Positions 12,045 through 14,491 of a stretch of 14,491 nucleotides of DNA are shown piece after piece. The stretch lies in assembly GCA_035513275.1 (NCBI GenBank), contig DATKCJ010000002.1:1-14491 (forward strand), written 5' to 3'. Source of the DNA: DATKCJ01 sp035513275 (GTDB lineage Bacteria; Verrucomicrobiota; Verrucomicrobiia; Opitutales; Opitutaceae). Every line of letters starts with the position of its first letter. The first letter of the stretch is position 1. The notes beneath the pieces were generated by a model that made no database searches, had not been told where the DNA came from, and saw only the letters and a program-made list of their open reading frames with translations. The position numbers and the translations under genes were made by a program.

Positions 12045-13190
12045 TCAGTCATGGGAAAGCGCCTCCAAGACGAGCTGGTTCTCCTCCGCGGTGCCCGTGG
12101 TGATCCGGATGCAACCCTCGAGTCCGGGCTCGCGGCTGCGGTCGCGAAGCACAACTCCCGCGATCCGGGCCGCGGCCATCGTGCGCTTTGCGTCGACGAC
12201 CTCCACGAGGAGGAAATTCGCATCGCTCGGCCACACATGTTTCACGGCAGGCAGGGCGGCAAGTCTTGCGGCGAGGTCCTTGCGGCCCGCGGCGAGATTT
12301 GCGGCCGACTCGCGCGCCGCCGTAATGCCCGCGGGTGTGAGCGCGGCGAGCGCTGCCGCCGCGACCGGCGAAGGCACAGGGTAGGGTGCGATGATCTTCT
12401 TGAGCACGGCTATCAACGAGGGGTCGCCGATGGTGACGCCGACGCGCGCGCCAGCGAGCCCGAACGCCTTGGAGAGCGTGCGAAGGACAACGAGATTTGG
12501 TGTGTTGGCGATCTCAGCGGTGAGGACGCTTCTCCCGGAGAACTCGATGTAGGCCTTGTCGACGACGACCATCGCCCTGCCCTCGAGTTCGCGGGCGACC
12601 TTGAGAATCGACGCGCGCGAGAGGAGTCCGCCCGTCGGGTTGTTCGGCGAGCAAAGAAACACGAGCTTCAATCCCGGCTGCCATGCGGCGATGACCGCGT
12701 CGGCATCGAGCGCGAAGTGCTTCTCGCGAACCAAAGGCACGCTCACAACTCGTGCACCCTGGATCGCCGCCGACACGGAATACATTCCATACGTCGGCGG
12801 CGTGATAAGGATCGAGTCGCGGCCCTCGCTGCAGAAGGCGCGCAGGAGCAGATCGATTCCCTCGTCGGATCCGCGCGTGACGAGCACTTGCGCAGGCGAC
12901 ACGCCGTAGAGCGCGGCGAGTCGCTCGACGAGCTCCTGCGGTTGCGGATCGGGATAGCGATTGAGTCTCGCGAAGCCCTCCTTCGCCAATGCTTCCATCT
13001 TCGCTCGTTGAGCTTCGGCGGACATGCCGGAGGGCAACGATGCCATTGGCATCGTTGGGTTCTCATTTGCATCGAGCCAGGCGCGCGGCGCGGTCGCGCC
13101 GGCGGTGAACTCCTTGCGCGCGGAGCTGTAGGGCTTGAGCGCGAGCACGGCCGGCCGGACGAGTGAGAGGATGGGATCGACGTCGCTCAT
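12045..13190 (-). CDS. hisC: histidinol-phosphate aminotransferase
   Basis: A 381-residue fold-type I PLP enzyme that transfers an amino group from glutamate to imidazole acetol phosphate. The PLP-binding lysine is Lys241 in RTLSKAFGLAGARVG. SPNNPTGG (181-188, Asn184) and VVVDKAYIEF (Asp211, Tyr214) bind the cofactor, and ANENP (41-45) and CIRITTGT near the end are family marks. The residue after Asp211 is Lys where the family nearly always has Glu (DEAY). This is unusual, though not a known catalytic residue. The start at 13190 overlaps the hisD stop as ATGA, so translation is probably coupled. The open frame runs further upstream, but that part is only a shadow of hisD. Confidence 0.95.
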   Translation of the reverse strand: MSDVDPILSLVRPAVLALKPYSSARKEFTAGATAPRAWLDANENPTMPMASLPSGMSAEAQRAKMEALAKEGFARLNRYPDPQPQELVERLAALYGVSPAQVLVTRGSDEGIDLLLRAFCSEGRDSILITPPTYGMYSVSAAIQGARVVSVPLVREKHFALDADAVIAAWQPGLKLVFLCSPNNPTGGLLSRASILKVARELEGRAMVVVDKAYIEFSGRSVLTAEIANTPNLVVLRTLSKAFGLAGARVGVTIGDPSLIAVLKKIIAPYPVPSPVAAAALAALTPAGITAARESAANLAAGRKDLAARLAALPAVKHVWPSDANFLLVEVVDAKRTMAAARIAGVVLRDRSREPGLEGCIRITTGTAEENQLVLEALSHD

Positions 13191-14482
13191 TTTCGAAAAG
13201 CTTTCAGGCGAATCGACACGGCGCGCTCGTGCGCCACAAGGCCTTCGCCGCGCGCGATGCGCTCCACGACTGGACCGAGCTCCGTCAGGCCGGCGGCCGT
13301 CGCCGACTGCACGGTGATGTTGTGTTGGAAATCCGCGAGCCCGAGTCCGCTGAACGAGCGCGCCCAGCCCGCGGTCGGCAGCACGTGGTTCGTGCCGCTC
13401 GCGTAGTCGCCGAGCGACTCGGGCGTCCACGCGCCGAGAAACACCGAACCCGCAGTCGTGATGCGCGGAAGAAGCGCGCGCGGATCGCCGGTGTTGATGA
13501 TGAGGTGCTCGGGCGCGTAGGCGTTCGCGATCGCCACGGCCTCGTCGGCGTCGGACGCGATGAGAACGCGCGCGGACTCGAGCGCGCGTGATGCGATCGC
13601 CCTGCGCGGTAGTCTCGCGAGTTGCTTCGCAACCTGGGCCGCGACGCGCTTTGCGAAGCCCGCCGAAAACGCGACGAGGATGACCTGCGAGTCAGGGCCG
13701 TGTTCGGCCTGCGAGAGAAGATCGGCCGCGACGAACGCGGGGTTCGCTCCGCGGTCGGCGATGACCATGAGTTCCGACGGCCCGGCGGGCATGTCGATCG
13801 CCGCGCCTTCCGGATCGAGCGAGACTTGCTGCTTCGCCTCGGTGACCCACGCGTTGCCCGGGCCGAAAATCTTGTCGCACTTCGGAACTGTGCGCGTGCC
13901 GAAAGCCATCGCGGCGATCGCCTGCGCGCCGCCGACTTTGTAAACCTCCGTGATACCGCACAGCCGCGCGGAGAAGAGAATCCACGGACTGATCGAGCCG
14001 TCGCGTGCCGGTGGTGTGCACAACACGCGTGTCGGATTGCCCGCGAGCATCGACGGCACGCCGAGCATCATCGCAGTCGAGGGCAGCGGGGCGGTGCCTC
14101 CCGGCACGTAGAGGCCGACGCAACCGATCGGCACGCTGCGCTTCTCGCAGACGATGCCTGGCTGCGTGACGACGCGAATCGGCTTCGACTGCTGCGCCGC
14201 GTGAAACGCGCGGATGTTCCGAAACGCGGCACGCAGAGCCGCCTTGTCCTTCGACGGCAATGCCTTTTCCGCCGCGACAAACTCCGCCTCGCGCACGCGA
14301 AGCGACTCTAACGCGACACCGTCGAACTTCCGCGTGAGCCGCAGCAACGCCGCATCGCCACCGCGACGGACGGCCGCGACGATTCGCCTCACGCTGGCGG
14401 AGACCGCAGGCCTTCTCTCCTGCAACGGCCGCGCAAGCGCGGCCGCGCGCTGTCGTGCGGAGAGCTTCTTCCAAACCAGCAC
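13187..14482 (-). CDS. hisD: histidinol dehydrogenase
   Basis: A 431-residue zinc enzyme that makes the last two NAD-dependent oxidations from histidinol to histidine. Zinc ligands are Gln258 and His261 (SQAEHG), Asp359 (LGDYASGTNH) and His418 (VAHERAV); the catalytic pair is Glu325-His326 (YAPEHL). GLYVPGGTAPLPST (123-136) and KIFGPGNAWVTEAK (204-217) are strong signatures. SGTNHVLPTAGWARSFSGLGLADF follows the E. coli form of this region, not the 'GPNHVLPTGGTARFSSPLGVYDF' form of most phyla. The start shown is GTG at 14482; the frame stays open to the window edge 9 bases further, so a start just outside is possible. hisG is expected beyond the edge. Confidence 0.95.
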   Translation of the reverse strand: MLVWKKLSARQRAAALARPLQERRPAVSASVRRIVAAVRRGGDAALLRLTRKFDGVALESLRVREAEFVAAEKALPSKDKAALRAAFRNIRAFHAAQQSKPIRVVTQPGIVCEKRSVPIGCVGLYVPGGTAPLPSTAMMLGVPSMLAGNPTRVLCTPPARDGSISPWILFSARLCGITEVYKVGGAQAIAAMAFGTRTVPKCDKIFGPGNAWVTEAKQQVSLDPEGAAIDMPAGPSELMVIADRGANPAFVAADLLSQAEHGPDSQVILVAFSAGFAKRVAAQVAKQLARLPRRAIASRALESARVLIASDADEAVAIANAYAPEHLIINTGDPRALLPRITTAGSVFLGAWTPESLGDYASGTNHVLPTAGWARSFSGLGLADFQHNITVQSATAAGLTELGPVVERIARGEGLVAHERAVSIRLKAFRK

Positions 14483-14491
14483 GCGGCGCGA

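Noticed and set aside
11682..13166. Long plus-strand open frame (494 codons) opposite hisC and hisB
   Set aside because: It spans two conserved minus-strand genes and their spacer; its composition is that of a mirror frame and no motif is visible.

Overview
The window comes from a GC-rich bacterial chromosome. The ParC/ParE-type pair resembles the Bacteroidota/Verrucomicrobiota subtype. The start codons mostly lack a Shine-Dalgarno sequence, and the gaps are full of short degenerate repeats and REP-like hairpins. My best guess is Verrucomicrobiota, possibly Opitutaceae; this is inferred from memory of families and was not tested by a search.

Right half (about 7.6-14.5 kb, all minus strand): a histidine operon reading hisD-hisC-hisB-hisH-hisA-hisF-hisIE, the gene order of Escherichia coli, with both E. 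coli-type fusions (HisB phosphatase-dehydratase and HisIE). Together these genes cover every step after the first few except HisG, which would lie just beyond the right edge. Only hisD and hisC overlap. Each later junction is a 59-178 bp spacer holding repeats, several of them hairpins that could shape the polycistronic mRNA.

Middle (2.6-7.5 kb, minus strand): a type IIA topoisomerase pair, parE-like then parC-like, separated by a Phd/YefM-VapC toxin-antitoxin module that has its own AT-rich, repeat-containing upstream region.

Left part (1-2.6 kb): the tail of a protein probably of the DUF2911 type, a repeat-bearing spacer, a nucleotide-sugar epimerase-like gene broken by one frameshift, then the accessory pair mmpA-mmpB (mobile mystery proteins A and B: an Xre-type regulator and a Fic protein). 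Upstream of mmpA are three 17-bp operator-like copies spaced three helical turns apart. Directly after mmpB comes a decayed piece of a PIG-L deacetylase gene, which makes this an insertion hot spot or gene graveyard.

The most interesting signals are the phased operators and the possible Fic-inhibitory motif of MmpA, the hexamer repeats directly upstream of several SD-less start codons, and the family of hairpin elements with TGTAGG ends scattered through the his and topoisomerase spacers.
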